Shown here one piece after another: positions 5,820-6,194 of a stretch of 6,194 nt of DNA. The notes under the pieces are model-generated. The model ran no database searches, had not been told where the DNA came from, and saw nothing but the letters and a program-made list of their open reading frames with translations. Source of the stretch: JAAYAN01 sp964437215 (GTDB taxonomy: Bacteria > Bacteroidota > Ignavibacteria > Ignavibacteriales > Melioribacteraceae); contig CAYTFZ010000130.1 in the NCBI GenBank assembly GCA_964437215.1, positions 1-6,194 of the forward strand, in the 5' to 3' direction. Position numbers and translations under genes: made by a program. Positions within the stretch are counted from its first letter, which is position 1; the number at the start of each line of letters is the position of its first letter.

Positions 5820-6194
5820 TTAACCGAATCTTCCGGTAATATATTCTTCGGTAAGTTTTTTACCGGGAGTTGTAAATAAAGTTTTTGTATCGTTAAATTC
5901 AATAAGTTCTCCCACCATCATAAATGCGGTATAATCCGAAACACGTGCAGCCTGCTGCATATTGTGTGTAACAATTACAACTGTGTAGTTGCTTTTAAGC
6001 TCTTCAATTGTTTCTTCAATTTTACCGGTTGAAATAGGATCGAGCGCCGAAGCAGGTTCGTCCATTAAAATAATATCCGGTTTATTGGCAAGTGCACGGG
6101 CAATGCAGAGCCGCTGCTGCTGTCCGCCCGAAAGATCGAGAGCAGAATCTGTAAGTCTGTCCTTAACTTCTTTCCATAAATCCGCTTGTTTTAA
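5820..6194 (-). CDS. pstB: Phosphate ABC transporter ATP-binding protein PstB, 5' part missing
   Basis: The C-terminal 124 residues of the ATPase that drives the PstSCAB high-affinity phosphate importer at the inner membrane. About half of the usual 250-260 residues are present; the Walker A half lies beyond the right edge. Visible in order: LKQADLWKEVKDRL, the ABC signature LSGGQQQRLCIARALA, Walker B and following Glu in IILMDEPASALDP, ISTGKIEETI, the switch histidine in VIVTHNMQQAARVSD, and the C-terminal TEEYITGRFG, which is diagnostic for PstB among ABC ATPases. The frame is open to the window edge, so an internal Met near 6065 is not the start. It is followed by phoU on the same strand, as in most pst operons. 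pstA, pstC and pstS are expected upstream of it but are not seen here. Confidence 0.97.
   Translation of the reverse strand, partial: LKQADLWKEVKDRLTDSALDLSGGQQQRLCIARALANKPDIILMDEPASALDPISTGKIEETIEELKSNYTVVIVTHNMQQAARVSDYTAFMMVGELIEFNDTKTLFTTPGKKLTEEYITGRFG

Noticed and set aside
5820..6065. A short 81-residue protein starting at the Met near 6065
   Set aside because: The frame continues without stop to the window edge and carries the ABC signature upstream of that Met, which is the Met of Walker B in PstB.

Overview
The window is almost entirely protein-coding and looks like an ordinary chromosomal segment of an AT-rich Gram-negative bacterium. The Gram-negative assignment rests on a clear Kdo transferase, which acts on lipid A. 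The protein flavour (a GT9 glycosyltransferase with a C-terminal cysteine cluster, a PhoR with an extracytoplasmic sensor domain, and an unusual RYDIWPN motif in the Kdo transferase) suggests the Bacteroidota/Ignavibacteriota/Chlorobiota group. Recognisable Shine-Dalgarno sequences before some genes would fit Ignavibacteriota better than classical Bacteroidota. This placement is tentative.

Left part (1-2281, minus strand): a lipopolysaccharide core module. A family-9 (heptosyltransferase-like) glycosyltransferase is read first, and its TGA stop overlaps the ATG of waaA/kdtA (TGATG). waaA runs off the left edge, probably only a few residues short of its end.

Middle (2326-2589, plus strand): one 87-residue protein of unknown function, with its own Shine-Dalgarno. 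It is divergent from the glycosyltransferase and convergent with phoR, and is the only plus-strand gene.

Right part (2606-6194, minus strand): the distal half of a phosphate-starvation operon in the order pstB - phoU - phoB - phoR. PstB is the ATPase of the high-affinity phosphate importer. PhoU links transporter state to the kinase. PhoR is the sensor kinase that phosphorylates PhoB, the DNA-binding response regulator. phoU, phoB and phoR are tightly packed (2 and 15 bp gaps). pstB is separated from phoU by 80 bp, the only sizeable non-coding stretch, which carries weak repeat elements. The pstSCA genes would be expected beyond the right edge.

No mobile element, CRISPR array, tRNA or rRNA is visible, and no stretch over 300 bases lacks a gene. 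I found no evidence of a new system. The points worth a second look are small: the orphan 87-residue protein, the cysteine cluster of the glycosyltransferase, motif deviations in WaaA and PhoU, and the phoU leader.
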